DNA of 64,000 bases from Flammula alnicola. Lineage: Eukaryota; Basidiomycota; Agaricomycetes; Agaricales; Strophariaceae. The translations under genes and the position numbers were made by a program. This document shows positions 12,685 to 25,400 of this stretch, piece after piece. How positions within the stretch are numbered: position 1 is the stretch's first letter; every line of letters starts with the position of its first letter. The notes below the pieces were generated by a model, which ran no database searches, was not told where the DNA came from, and saw only the letters and a program-made list of their open reading frames with translations. The stretch covers positions 310,001 through 374,000 of the forward strand of contig JADNRV010000015.1 in assembly GCA_015499995.1 (NCBI GenBank), given 5' to 3'.

Positions 12685-14288
12685 TCACTTCTTTCTCCTC
12701 TTTTCATTGGGATTTTTCCGACCATATCCAATCTGAGGCATGTCGCCATCCATGTTGGAACTTCTGCTCGTTCGACCCCTTCCACCAGAGCCGACGCTGA
12801 TGATTTCAGGAACCCAATCGGGATCCATCCAACTGCTAACTCCTCCCCTGCCGTCCACTCCTCGTCCCATAATTCCTTCATGAGTTCTCTTCCTCGCGCT
12901 GACGTTTTCCATCGGCCCTCTTCTTTGCCCGCATGTATTCTATCTGATCTTCTCGCAAGATCAGTCCTGTTCCCGGCCCAGTCTTTGCTGATCCGGCTTT
13001 AGGCGCAGGGATGGAGTATATTGTCCCTCTGGTCTTGTATTGAAAATTGGGCTTGAGATGAACTTTCATCACAGGTGCATTGGCAGCAGCACCGGGCGCT
13101 GAGACAGTGACGGAAGCCCGCAGTAAAGTAGGGTTACCACACGAAGGGCAGAATTTTTTTGAGTTGTCTTTACAGATTCTAAAGGAGAAAAAAAAATCAG
13201 TCTTGCGACGTTCTGAGATTTGAATGCAAATAATTTGGCGTACTTGAAGCAAGCGTGGCATCGTAGGACCCAACTTTTGATTCTTTCGATCCTCATCCTT
13301 CTAGACCGACGAGATTCAAGCCCATTTGCAAAAGAACGTTTTGCATCGCGAAATCGGCAGTCATGCAACCAGAGCCAATGACTTTTGCTTTTTTGCCTTT
13401 GCTTTTTAGTCCATCTTCCGGAAGCAAGTCAAGGGCACGGGATTTGTGAAGGGCAACATTAGATGGTGTAATCCATTCACCCTCTCCATCGTCTTCGTCT
13501 GAAGGATCGTCATAGATCGGCGTTGGAGACGATCTTTTTGCAGAGTTAACGCTTCTGCTTGAGGTGGTCTCGCAGGTTCTTCGGTTTGTATGGGTGTAAG
13601 TTCCACGTCCAGTGGCTCCAAACCTTCTTCTTCGACTGCTTCGCTATGTTCTTCGTGGACACTATCATCTTCTCCTGTATTTTCGGGCTCGATGTAGTTG
13701 GAAGCATCATCCTCTTCCAGAGTTGTCTGGTCCAGTTGTTCTGTCAGATCCTCAACAGTGATGGTTGCATTTTGTTCTTCAGTTGTTGCATTATCGGTGA
13801 CAGAAGTCGATCCTTCTTTTGTAGCCATCTACTATCTGCAAGGTCAGTCAAACGAAAAAGCAATCTTGAGTACTGGCACTTGCCGTTTGTGTGGTATCAT
13901 TTTCTTTCTTCTTTTCCTCTTTATCTTCTTCGTTCAACAAGTAGGTAAGAGCGAGAAACATAGATCAGGATGTGAAAGAACAGAGTAATCTCCAGTTTTC
14001 TTCGCCCATTGAACCACTGCAACTTCGGTTTAGTTTCGGTCTTTTGTTATAGACTTCGTACGCACCGTGAGCTAAGCTGGCTGCGTCGGGCGAACGAACT
14101 TCTACTTTGACTCCAGATAGTAGGCCCAGTCGTTCAAAGTGCTCTCGCGCTCGATCATCTTTCAATTCAGCCAATACTTGAGGGACAGTGAGGTATGTTT
14201 GTGCGATTCCTCGCAAGGGAGATAGAGAGAGAAGAGGACCAGCGTCGAGCACCAATCGCTTGCATCGAGGCTCCTGGTTCGTCGTCAT
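12685..14288 (-). CDS. NOB1: 20S pre-rRNA D-site endonuclease Nob1
   Basis: Nob1 cuts 20S pre-rRNA to 18S in late cytoplasmic 40S maturation. The N-terminal PIN nuclease domain begins at the ATG at 14288 and contains RLVLDAGPLLSLSPL with an active-site Asp, TYLTVPQVLAEL, and VVQWAKKTGDYSVLSHPDLC. An acidic linker follows, then GEWITPSNVALHKSRALDLL, a zinc ribbon (CHACFK and FCPSCGNPTL), GTIYSIPAPK and the usual end GYGRKNPNEKRRKK. Two single-base deletions interrupt the frame: one after DLC near 13955 (next to an AAA run; should continue LALTYLLNEE), and one near 13563 in the acidic-linker exon. The intron 13829-13883 appears to start with GC (ACG|GCAAGT). NOB1 is divergent from LEU2. The start and stop codons are well supported; the frame as read is not continuous. 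Confidence 0.9.
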
Positions 14289-14552
14289 ATGGAATCTGAG
14301 GTTGAGAAAGGTATAATCTATTTCTTTCCTTTACAATAGACTGTGTGGCGGACGACGGACGTGCACGATCAGAAAATATTGGCACGTGGTGATCTAGATC
14401 GCTTGTGACGCCTTGAGATAAGATCAACTGCTTCGGCCGAACCGAAGCCTGTGAGTTCATAAATACCCAGTCTCGGATGTTTCTTTGACCTCGTCCATAT
14501 CTTTTTTATTCATTTCCAACTCTTTCGTCTACCCATTTCGTTAGCTCTTATC

Positions 14553-15907
<1,355 letters not shown>

Positions 15908-16165
15908 AGAAATTTTGCCTGATTACATGACGAAGTGCAGAATGCAGTTGATCAACCACATTCCAAGTCTAATAGCAATCTAATAGCAAAAGAAATCTTT
16001 GTCCTCTGGTTGTTTACAATTTATCGATAATACACAAGACCAAAATCGGATATAGCAAAAAGTTCGGTTTGAATCAAAACGACGAGGTCCGTGCTTCTTT
16101 ATGAGCCCCGTCCACGATTTTTGGTCAATCTCTCCACGTCCCATATTTTCAGCTGGCAAGATTTC

Positions 16166-18687
16166 TTACTTCGCGAGCACAATGCATGTCCTGGTCGGGA
16201 TGTACACCTTCGAGAAGCCATATTAGAGGGGCGTGATTGTATAAGAGCACGGCGATTTACCTGCAAGAAGTTCTTCCTCCCATTCCACCCCAACGGCGTT
16301 GTGAAGAATTTGCTGTCCAGCTTGATATTGTCGAAACCTCCAAAGCGTCCGTCATCGCTGCTGAGGACGATCTTGTATTCTCCAGCCTCCTCGACGCCAA
16401 CACGATAATCCGTGAAGCTCTGGGTAGGGTGGAAGTTGAAGACAAAAAGCAAGCCAGCCCTTTCGTAGACAATGACTTTATCAGTTTCATTTTTCAGGGA
16501 CACATATGCCTAATGGGAGAGTGTTTGAGAATCATGAACGTAGCACTGTCAAAACCATGTCTTACTGGTTGCGATTCAAGCCAGCCGTATTGGGCTGCAA
16601 GATGGTTCATGGCGGCGTCAAAGTTGTTGAGGTATTTGTAGCGGAGCATTGGGTCGTCGACAACGTTCCACTGTCGGCGAGCATAGTGGAATGAGTTGCC
16701 ATTTCCTTCCCGAGGGAAATCAAGCCACTGATGAAGTGGTTAATCAGTCGAAAGAAAGCCACGCATAAAGGACGAAGAACGTACCTCAGGATGTCCGAAT
16801 TCATTTCCTTCGAAATTGAGCCATCCTTCTCCTCCCAGTGAGTGGGTGAGCAGACTGTGGACATTGCATCAGATATAGTCATATGCGATTTAAAAATAGT
16901 TCACATACCGGATCATTTTGTGCAAAGCAATTCCTCGAGAAATAATTGGTGTCATGGGTGTCAGATCGGACATGTGTGTATCTGAATCAACGTTTAGGAT
17001 ATTTCATCCGGAGTCACAACGGCAAACGTACACATCTCCTTGTCCATGAGCCAGAATGCCAGAGTCTTGTCCCCTACCAGCGCCTGATCGTGACTTTCGC
17101 AGTAGGCAATGCTTTTCTCGCCGTATCGCCTGTTGGTCAATGTGTGTACGATATTGCCCATATTCCATTCGTCATCTTGTTTGTGTTTGAGAAGCTTGAT
17201 CCACATATCAGGAATCGCCATGGAGAGTCGATAGTCAAATCCAACACCACCAACGTCTACGGGCTTGCCGAGAAGGGGCATTCCGGAGACATCTTCTGCA
17301 ATCGTAATCAAATTGGGATGTAATGAGTGCATGGAGTCGTTGGCCTGCAACAATTGTTAAAAAGGTTAAGACTGAAAAATAAATTGAAACACACGAGCAT
17401 AAGATATACAATGCCTTCTTCATCAGCACCGTCTCTGAAGTATTCGTGATATCCGCCAGAAAAGCCTGTGCCGATGCCGTGGTGCTTATACATCATGCTC
17501 GTCACGCCGTCGAACCTGAAACCATCAAAGTGATATTCTTCAACCCAGAAGCGCAGGTTACTGAGTAGGAATCGGAGGACTTCGTGGTGTCCGTAGTTGA
17601 ACAGTCGACTATCCCAAAGGTCGTGGCGACCTTTGCCACCCTCATGGAAGTACATGTGGTCGGTGCCATCGAATTCATTGATTCCATCAAGAACATTTTT
17701 GCACGCATGCGAATGCACGATATCCAGAAGGACAGTGATGCCCATCCCGTGTGCTGTATCAACAAGCTCCTTTAAATCCTCGGGAGTTCCACAACGAGAG
17801 GTCGCAGCAAAGAAACTAGTAACCTGATATCCGAAAGCTTTGATTCTCGTCAACATTCTGCGCATACACAAATAATATAAAGTGAATACTCACATGCGTA
17901 GTACGCATGCTCCATGACGGCCATGAGCTGGATGGCGTTGTAGCCAAGGTTCTTTATCCTGGGTAATATGTCCCGTGTAAATTCCTTGTACGTTCCAACC
18001 CTAGGTTCCGAGGTGGATATTCCAACGTGAGCTTCGTATATCCTCAGATCTACGGGTTTGGTAAGTTGCGCATTCTTGAACACGTATTTCTCAGAGGCAG
18101 GGGGATTCCAGAAACGTGCGTCGTAGACGGGGGAGACCGATAAATCCTGAGTAACGCGTTTAATCCAAGCAGGCAGACGTTCGATCCGCGAGCCGTTGGG
18201 CAGGATCATTGATATCTTATGCGGTTATCAGGCAAGCATTACTGGAGAGTGAAGACGGTAATACCTTGATTTTGGAATCATGAGGTATGGCACAAGCACC
18301 TGACGGAAGAGGGGGGACAACAATTTCCCAAACACCGAACTCGTCTTTTTTCATAGGATGGCTTGTTCTATTCCATTCATCTGTTGTGATATTGATCAGA
18401 ACAACGTTCACAAAATACAACGAATGCAACGCACTGAAATCACCAATGAGGTAGGCTTCCTTTGCGTTCGGTGCCCATTCCCTGTATGTCACTTCGTTCT
18501 TGGGATTAACGTTGAGACCAAACTTGAGATATCCCTTAGTGAACTTGTCGTATCCTCCTTCATACTTTTCAATGATATCTTTCCAATGACGGAACTTGTC
18601 ATGCCTGTGCACAATTGCAGGAACGTCTGGCTTGAGATAGCCGTCAATGTCAAGGACGGTCTGGGGATCCAGAGGCTTTGTCGACAT
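16166..18687 (-). CDS. GLC3: 1,4-alpha-glucan (glycogen) branching enzyme
   Basis: The enzyme makes alpha-1,6 branches in glycogen (GH13, eukaryotic branching enzyme group). The ATG at 18687 starts [20 protein letters not shown]. An N-terminal CBM48-like part follows ([20 protein letters not shown]), then the (beta/alpha)8 domain. All four GH13 signature regions are present: [17 protein letters not shown] with the nucleophile Asp, TIAEDVSG with the acid Glu, and YCESHDQ with the transition-state Asp. Also seen are [38 protein letters not shown], and the C-terminal beta domain ending TRCIVLAK-type (TRTCIVLAK). About ten short introns interrupt it. An in-frame upstream ATG at 18777 would add 30 residues; the downstream ATG matches the family start better. 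Confidence 0.95.
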
Positions 18688-18822
18688 GATTCTGGTGGGG
18701 TTTGGGGTGGTGGTGGCCGGGAGTAAGGTGGAGTACAATTTTTGAATTGGCCAGGATTTGGCCAGGATTGGACTCAAAGGGTTATCGTCCAGACTCCCAG
18801 AAGTGCGAATGATGTAATACTA

Positions 18823-18850
18823 CAGCGCTTTGCATATTTTTGTGAAAACC
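18823..18850 (+). repeat. Left terminal inverted repeat of the MITE-like element
   Basis: This is a perfect 28-bp match, inverted, to 19469-19496. It starts CAGCGC and is preceded by TA. An imperfect extension runs to about 18907. Confidence 0.88.
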
Positions 18851-19468
18851 GAAATGTTTCCAGCGGGGTCACGTGCTGATGGTACCTCAGCCAAATATCC
18901 TCGGCAGATTCGGCACATCATCGGTGCTCTCCCTCACAAACCTTCGCTTTTGATAGTTTGAAGTGAGAATACCCGTTGTGACGCCTTTAAGTTAAGTTAT
19001 ATCTTTCTTAATTTCAAGAGAAGCCCTCCTGTGTGCTGCATTAACCATCAGGTTCTTCATCTCCCTGGCACCTTGACAATTGAAAGCAAAGGCCTGCTAG
19101 AACCTCAAGCACATGCGGCCATCGTCAAAAAAGTGGTGGCACATCATCACCGGTGACGAGTGAAAACCCTGATGTGTTTTCTTCCTGCTCTGCCCTCTTT
19201 GATGTCGACGTAGCCTGCCCTCTTCCGAAGAGCATATAGAAGAAACCGACTGCCTGAGACTGGGCAAAGGTTTCCGTGGGTGAAATAAGTCATGTAAAAC
19301 TTTAATTTATTATACACTAGAATGATGCCTCTTTTTTGGGGGTTGGTGTGCACCGTACGCTGTGTTCTACATAACGGGCAGGACGTCGCAGGACACCTTG
19401 GTGGCCGCAGTTGCCGAACATGTTTGGCTAAGGCACGATCAGCACGTGATGAAATTGAAAATGTTACG

Positions 19469-19496
19469 GGTTTTCACAAAAATATGCAAAGCGCTG
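19469..19496 (-). repeat. Right terminal inverted repeat of the MITE-like element
   Basis: This is the reverse complement of 18823-18850 with no mismatch. It ends GCGCTG and is followed by TA. The imperfect extension runs inward to about 19410. Confidence 0.88.
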
Positions 19497-20370
19497 TAAT
19501 ATATTCGATCACGATTGGGCACAGGCACATTGGAGCCCAATTTGGACAAAACGTCTATAATTGCAAATCCTTATCTTGCTCCAGACTATTGAATGAAAAT
19601 AAGATGTGAATATGTGCAGCAATTTTGTCTTATTCAAGAGGGAGCCATGCGAAAGTCTGCTGGAAGGGTCAGAGCCCAATTAATTAACTCTTTCAAATAA
19701 TGTACTATTATTTCGCTAACGGTTCGGTCTTGGTTCAGTCTGCACAGATCACCCAATACTTAGCTAAGCTACTGTCCATCCAGGTGCCGTAAGCCCGCTC
19801 GCCCTACCTCACCGCAACCCATCTGGTGTACTCAATCCAGCCACGGGAAGAGGCGACATGGCTTTGTCGAGGATGAGTGAAGCAGTGAAGCTTTGAAGAT
19901 GTACAAACTGACTTACGTCACTTTGGTGTTGAAACTTCTTTGTTGAATCCATCACGTCGCGTTGTGCGCGTTCACGTGCCTTGCCGCGGCAACCTGTCGG
20001 AGTATTAAATCTCAATTTTTGGAGGCTATCACAATGCGCCTCGGCAACAGGAGTCAGGCTAAGCAAAAGGTAATAAAAATAAAAATGTTGGTGGTGGGGC
20101 GATTTAGGTGTGAGCCAGCTACAGTATGAGTTGAATATATAACTACGACTACCAGATTTTATCGCGTAATCTGGTTGGACTCGGAGTCAAGTTTACGTGC
20201 CGCTCGGGCCGCATGCCGGAATGGAATCGACCTTCAGTGACTCTGAACGCGACCACTATCTACAACGCTTGTATGTCGAGCCTTCACCTCATTATCTATA
20301 TTGTTGTTCGATCTTTATTAATGTTTTCAGATTAAATTAATCTCTATTACGAAGCCTTTTGCCATTCAAG

Positions 20371-21766
20371 ATGCCTAGCACTCGTTCTGCCTCCAGAAAA
20401 CAAGTTGGGCAAAACGGGAGTCCATCAGAAGAACAGGAAGTCCTTATATATACTCAAGCTATTGAAGTAAGCAGATTATTACTCAGTCCATATGCTCGAC
20501 CCTATCTTTAGATTTGGGAAGCTGTCGATTAAGTCTCTCAATCGCCTATGATCTTGGCACGCAGGAACACATTCAACAAGTCCAAGCAGGGATTCAACAA
20601 CTGGCGCGAGAGATGGAGGCTCTCCGCAAAAAGAACGAAAGTCTTCAAAGTGAACTCGAAGCAGCACAGGAGACTTCTGTCGTTAGAGGTCCTCGCCGAC
20701 GTTCGACCAGCGGTTCGGAAGATGACACGGACTTGGCAGAGATCCAAATACGAAAACTTAAGGATGTAGTTAAGGAATTAAAAGGGGTATGTTCTCTCTC
20801 TTGGTGGTTAGTATTGTGACTAACTTTTCACGATCCCAGGAAAATCATAAGCAGAAAAGACGCATCGAAAAGGTCGTTATTGATAATAGCTATTTCCCGG
20901 ATTTTAAACTTAAGTGCTTGCTAGCTCAAAATAATGCAACTTCAAGAAGAAGTCAAGGACCTCCAAACGGGACCAGATGACAAGGATCCAGCAGGGGAAG
21001 AGGACGAATTAGATCCCGAATTTCGAATGCGAAAGGTACGTAGACACTATCACCACTCTTGCATTGCATTGATTCATCTCCCAGCTGCTACGCAGTTTCT
21101 CCGATCTTATGACGGTACTCACAATCCCGGATGATGACAGCGAGAGATGCCCTATTTGCTTTGATACCTTACAACTCAAGAAAAGCTCCGGGTAAGGACC
21201 TCTAACCTCCTCAGGGCCTATTTTTCTCTAATGCAACATAGCTTAAGATGCCAGCATCTGGTCTGCAACACCTGCCTTCCGCAGATTTCCAAAGGCGCAG
21301 ACGAAACAGTGTTATGCCCAACATGTCGCGCTGTTTCTTCTCGAGATGAAATACAACTTGTTCATATGACTGAGCAAGGCCGCTGGGATCAATTATTAAT
21401 GGTCGCTCAAGCTTGGGCCGCCTTCGATCACCGAGGAGCGCAAGAAACGAGTGAAGAAGAAGATGAAGATAATTTCATGACTGATGGGGACGGAACGTTC
21501 GTAATAACTCACCTCCTTGCCCTCAGACATGAATAACTAATGATGACGCTAGCTCTGAAGCCCATTCAGAAACGAACAAGACAGATGAGGGGACTTTGTC
21601 GGAGGCTGCACCCGTCACCACAGACGAAGAAGAAGCCCTATTGGAGCCTTCGACGCCTCCCCCTGTTAGTGGTCGACCCTTTTCTCAGTCCCCCATGAAG
21701 GAGAAAAGGAAACGACTGGAACAACTCGCGGAAGAGCGGGCGCGGGCCCAAAAAAGGCGAAAGTGA
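20371..21766 (+). CDS. Coiled-coil RING-finger protein, probable E3 ubiquitin ligase
   Basis: The ATG at 20371 (MPSTRSASRKQVGQNG) leads through short exons into a strong coiled coil (HIQQVQAGIQQLAREMEALR, KNESLQSELEAA), an acidic linker, and a C3HC4 RING finger. The RING reads CPICFDTLQLKKSSG, then CQHLVCNTCLPQI, then LCPTCRAV, at about 21148-21340, interrupted by one intron. All eight zinc ligands are visible (C-x2-C, C-x-H-x3-C-x2-C, C-x2-C). A Glu-rich region and a basic, probably nuclear-localising end (REKRKRLEQLAEERARAQKRRK-like) follow. I cannot assign it to a named family; a nuclear RING ligase is an inference from the basic tail. No frameshift was noticed. Confidence 0.75.
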
Positions 21767-22468
21767 AGAAAAATACGTGAACCCAGCTCGAAATGCCACA
21801 AGGTCAAGGCCAACGAACGCTATTTGGAGAGGAAACACCTTCCAGCTGCGACGAAATCTCAGGATGCAAGTATCAGCTGATAAACCAGGGTCTTATCTAT
21901 GAGCTGATACCTTCTTCCATAGATAGAGTCATCCGGTGGGAAGCCATCTTCATCATGATTTTACCCACCTTCTACTATCGTTAAGCTTATTGAAAATTCT
22001 GTGCAGCTCTATTCTGAATTATTACACTGTGATTTGATCCCTTAGAAGGAAGACCTCAATGAGTTCCAAAAATCATTGATCCAGTGTGCTCCGCCAGAAC
22101 TTATTCTGAGATGATCGCTTGAAGTGGCAGCTACAATTTCAATTGGCAATTCTTCCTCCAATGAGGACTGCGAGTGAAAAGCGCCAGACATGCCCGAACG
22201 TCCGATTCGAAAACCAAGATTTTGAGACCTGTTGAAGTAATTTCAAATGCGAGATGAATACTTGAAGTTGGCGCTGTGGCGAGCCTTTTCCTGATTCTCG
22301 TAGTGTCACGTGATCGCGTTTCTTGGTTGAAGTGATGCTGAAGCTTCAAGCTGAAATATAGAGCACCACATACCCTGACCCTGCCCTTCCGTGCTCCTCA
22401 GCCCTTATATACCCTCTCTTTGTTGTTTTCGTAATTTATCCTTTTACGCTGGCAACTCTTCCACGTGC
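21767..22468. other. Intergenic stretch between RING and RhoGEF genes
   Basis: This is 700 bp without a supported gene. A perfect 9-bp inverted repeat (GTATCAGCT at 21870-21878, AGCTGATAC at 21902-21910) could form a hairpin in the 3' UTR of the RING gene. The last 150 bp should be the RhoGEF promoter. Confidence 0.5.
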
Positions 22469-25400
22469 ATGGCTCTCAACGCGTCTCCTCGGAAACTAGT
22501 GATACCTCTAGCAAGTGGAGATGAACCAAGGTCGCGGACTTCGACTTCGACTGCCACCATAACAAAAAGGGTGTTCTATTGTGGCGTAGTTGTGGAAGGC
22601 TCGGAGAATGGCAGGAGACTCCCCGACGGTAAATGCCACTTGTCGACAATGGACGACACACTCCTAACACAAAGAGTTTAGAGATACAGGACCTTGTGCT
22701 TTCTCTCGGAAATCCTCTACCATCAGAGTCCTCAACGGACCTCCTCTCGTCCACCTCGAACTCCTCGTTAAATGAAATTGTGCGCGATTTTTTTCTTATC
22801 AGTGAAACGAACCATTCACCACTTTGTCTCCACCTCTTTCGAAACCGTGGACTTTCTAAATGTATTCTTATAGGATAGGGCAGCTCAACGGAAGAGAGCA
22901 CTTCTGGACCCGTCGGCTTTAGCCTCAATTATTAACGAGCTTGTTACCAGCGAACGAACCTATGTAAAGCGATTGCAAATCCTCAAGAATGACTACGCCG
23001 ACCCACTCAGGAACTTCTCGAGGAGTAAAGATACTGCCATCATTCCTGCCTACGAAGCTAAGACGCTATTTGGCAACATCGACATCCTTCTGCCAGTAAA
23101 CGAGGCATTCTTGATGGATCTTGAAAAGATGACGGCACCGAACGGTTTAAAGACTGTTGGAGGAGTGGGGGATGTGGCTTTGCGGCACTTCAAGGAATTG
23201 CGCGGCTTCGAGCAATATAAGCAGTACTATGTCAAACGAGAAGATGCTCAAGCAATTTTTGAGAAGGAAGCATCAAAGAGATCATCGAGGTTCACCCAAT
23301 ATATCGATGTGAGGCCCTTATTCCTCCTAATAGTGCAAATATCCTGAAATTTCACTTAAATAGCGCATTAAATATCAATCCACTGACGCAAGAAATCGTG
23401 TAGGACTTCGCGAATTACTGATGGAACCTGTTCAACGAATACCCCGTTATACCCTTCTCTTTCGGACTATGTTGAAGCATATGTCGGCAGACGATCCACA
23501 GAGGGCGAAAATTATTGAGGCCGATGAAATCGCGAGCAAGATCGCTCAAGCAGAGACGGACGAACAGACTAAACGTGCCGCCATCTTTTATTGCCTCATC
23601 GCGACAATCGATGGTTTTCCTCCAGATTTATTCTCCAACTCACGAAAGTATATTGACTGCATTGATGTGGAAGACATTCTCACAGATGTTCCGCTGTCTT
23701 CAGCCGCGTCTTCGAATGGCACCTCCGCTACTTCTCTTCATTGCACTTTGTTTCTGTTTGACGACAAATTGGTCATCGTCAAACGTCCAGGTAACGGGGA
23801 AAAGGGAGGAAAGGCGCTGTCGGGGTTGGATGCGGTGGATAGGGTTACGAAGGCTGGTGGCATCCCAACTGGAAAGAAAAAGAGTGGAATGACCTGCAAG
23901 GGCGTTGTGGATATCACAGACGTCGTTGTAACCGACGTAGGGGGCGCCGGTAAGTCTTTTCAGCGCGTTTTCGTGTTTTTTCACCAAGCCATTTGCAGAG
24001 ATAAATTTGTTCTTGGAGAACCCTCCTCAAGATCAGACTGACCGCTGGTCAGGTCGACCATTCCGTTCCTTATCTGTCGTCAACCCTCCTGCTCCAATCA
24101 ACCTTGATCCGACACAAACAGAATCCGACAAGCAGAGGTTCCTGGAGAATATTTGGAAGGCTCAGGCAACATACCGGGCTCGGGCTGGACAATCTGTCGT
24201 ACTTTGCTCCGACGAGCAAGAGGTCGAGTGTAGGTCTGGAAGAATCACCCTTGCCAGATCATACTTCAATGTATATCAACGGACTGCTTTCCTACAGGAA
24301 ACCAAAAAGGTTTGTCTCCATTACGATGTCTTTGCACAGGCCGCCTTACTTCCAATTGTAGAGCAAGGTAGTGGTTCATATCGATCGAGACCGATATTCA
24401 TCTGCTTCTACGACTGCTTCCCATGGCCCCCATTCCCATTCGCAAGAGATCCCCCATGCAGATCCTATACCTTTTGGGATAGGCGGACCACCGTTCGTGG
24501 TTATACGAGTTCAGTTAATGGATGGCGGGTTATGTCGTTACTCAGTTCGATCAAGTGACCCTAATGACGAAGGTGAAGAAGACATAGTACAGACCCCAAG
24601 AGTACCCTCAAGGGTCGTTCAAACGAGTGAGTATTCTAATCAGAACGTTGTTTCTCCAGACATCTGACATCGTTATGTAGTCCATCAATTTGGATTGTTT
24701 GAATTCAGGACGGGAAATCGCTCGCTTCCATCGACACCAACTGCGCGCTCAAAAGTTGCAATATTCGGTCTTGATGCCATTTCTCGAAATCTCTTCAACA
24801 GTCGTCCAGGTTCCGTGGGCGACTTTTTCGCCGGATCAATAAACGGAAATAGAAGGAATAGATCGAGGTCAACGACAAGTCGTTCGTCAATGTATACGCA
24901 AACAACAACGACCGCGGACAGTATGAAATTCTCTCATCGGTCAAACTCAACTGCTACAGCTGCAACAACTATGTCCACAATGGATGACGAGTCTTTCTTC
25001 GCCTCTCGTTCCTCCAAAGGGAAGAAGTCTTCAACAAGGACTAAATCAAGAGGAGGTTCGCCCTCAGACTCAGACAGAGGTTCGCCAAATAGACGCAGTG
25101 GGTCCATGTCTCGCCCTCACTCTAGAGCTTCGTCAAGAGGCCCCGAAACGGATTATAGCGACGTCGAAGATGATAACAACACCGTGCTGGCCAAATCCAA
25201 GGACAATAGAACCTCAGACATGCAGCTTGCCATGCAGCTGGAATTAGCTCGTCAAAATAGTTTGATACAAGATGGCAAACGCCTTGCTCCTATGCAGATG
25301 GAAATCCCAGTTGAATCAACGATTTATGAAGGTTTGTCCTCGATTTGTTCTGCGATTGGCAGTGATAACCTTTTATTGTTACAGAAGAGCCACCATTTCC

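Larger units (their letters stand above)
18823..19496. mobile_element. MITE-like element with long terminal inverted repeats
   Basis: The ends are perfect 28-bp inverted repeats: 18823-18850 reads CAGCGCTTTGCATATTTTTG and continues TGAAAACC, and its exact reverse complement lies at 19469-19496. Both ends are flanked by TA (18821-18822 and 19497-19498), a 2-bp duplication typical of Tc1/mariner-type insertion. Inward of the perfect part the symmetry continues imperfectly for about 50 more bases, with conserved blocks TCACGTGCTGAT, a shared AGCCAAA block and TCGGCA. The 674-bp interior has no transposase-like ORF, so it should depend on an element elsewhere. The family name is unknown to me. 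Confidence 0.85.
18688..20370. other. Long intergenic region holding a MITE-like element
   Basis: Between the branching-enzyme start and the RING gene lie about 1.7 kb without a supported gene. The first half is a non-autonomous transposon-like element (separate entry, 18823-19496). From 19500 to 20220 the sequence is AT-rich with short ORFs only; a minus ORF at 19809-20066 has no recognisable motif. An ATG at 20221 (MESTFSDSERDHYLQRL) followed by a GT could be an upstream exon or uORF of the RING gene, but this cannot be confirmed. Confidence 0.5.

Noticed and set aside
19322..19609. ORF overlapping the right end of the MITE-like element as a possible transposase
   Set aside because: It crosses the element boundary, is under 100 residues and has no DDE-type or zinc-finger signature.
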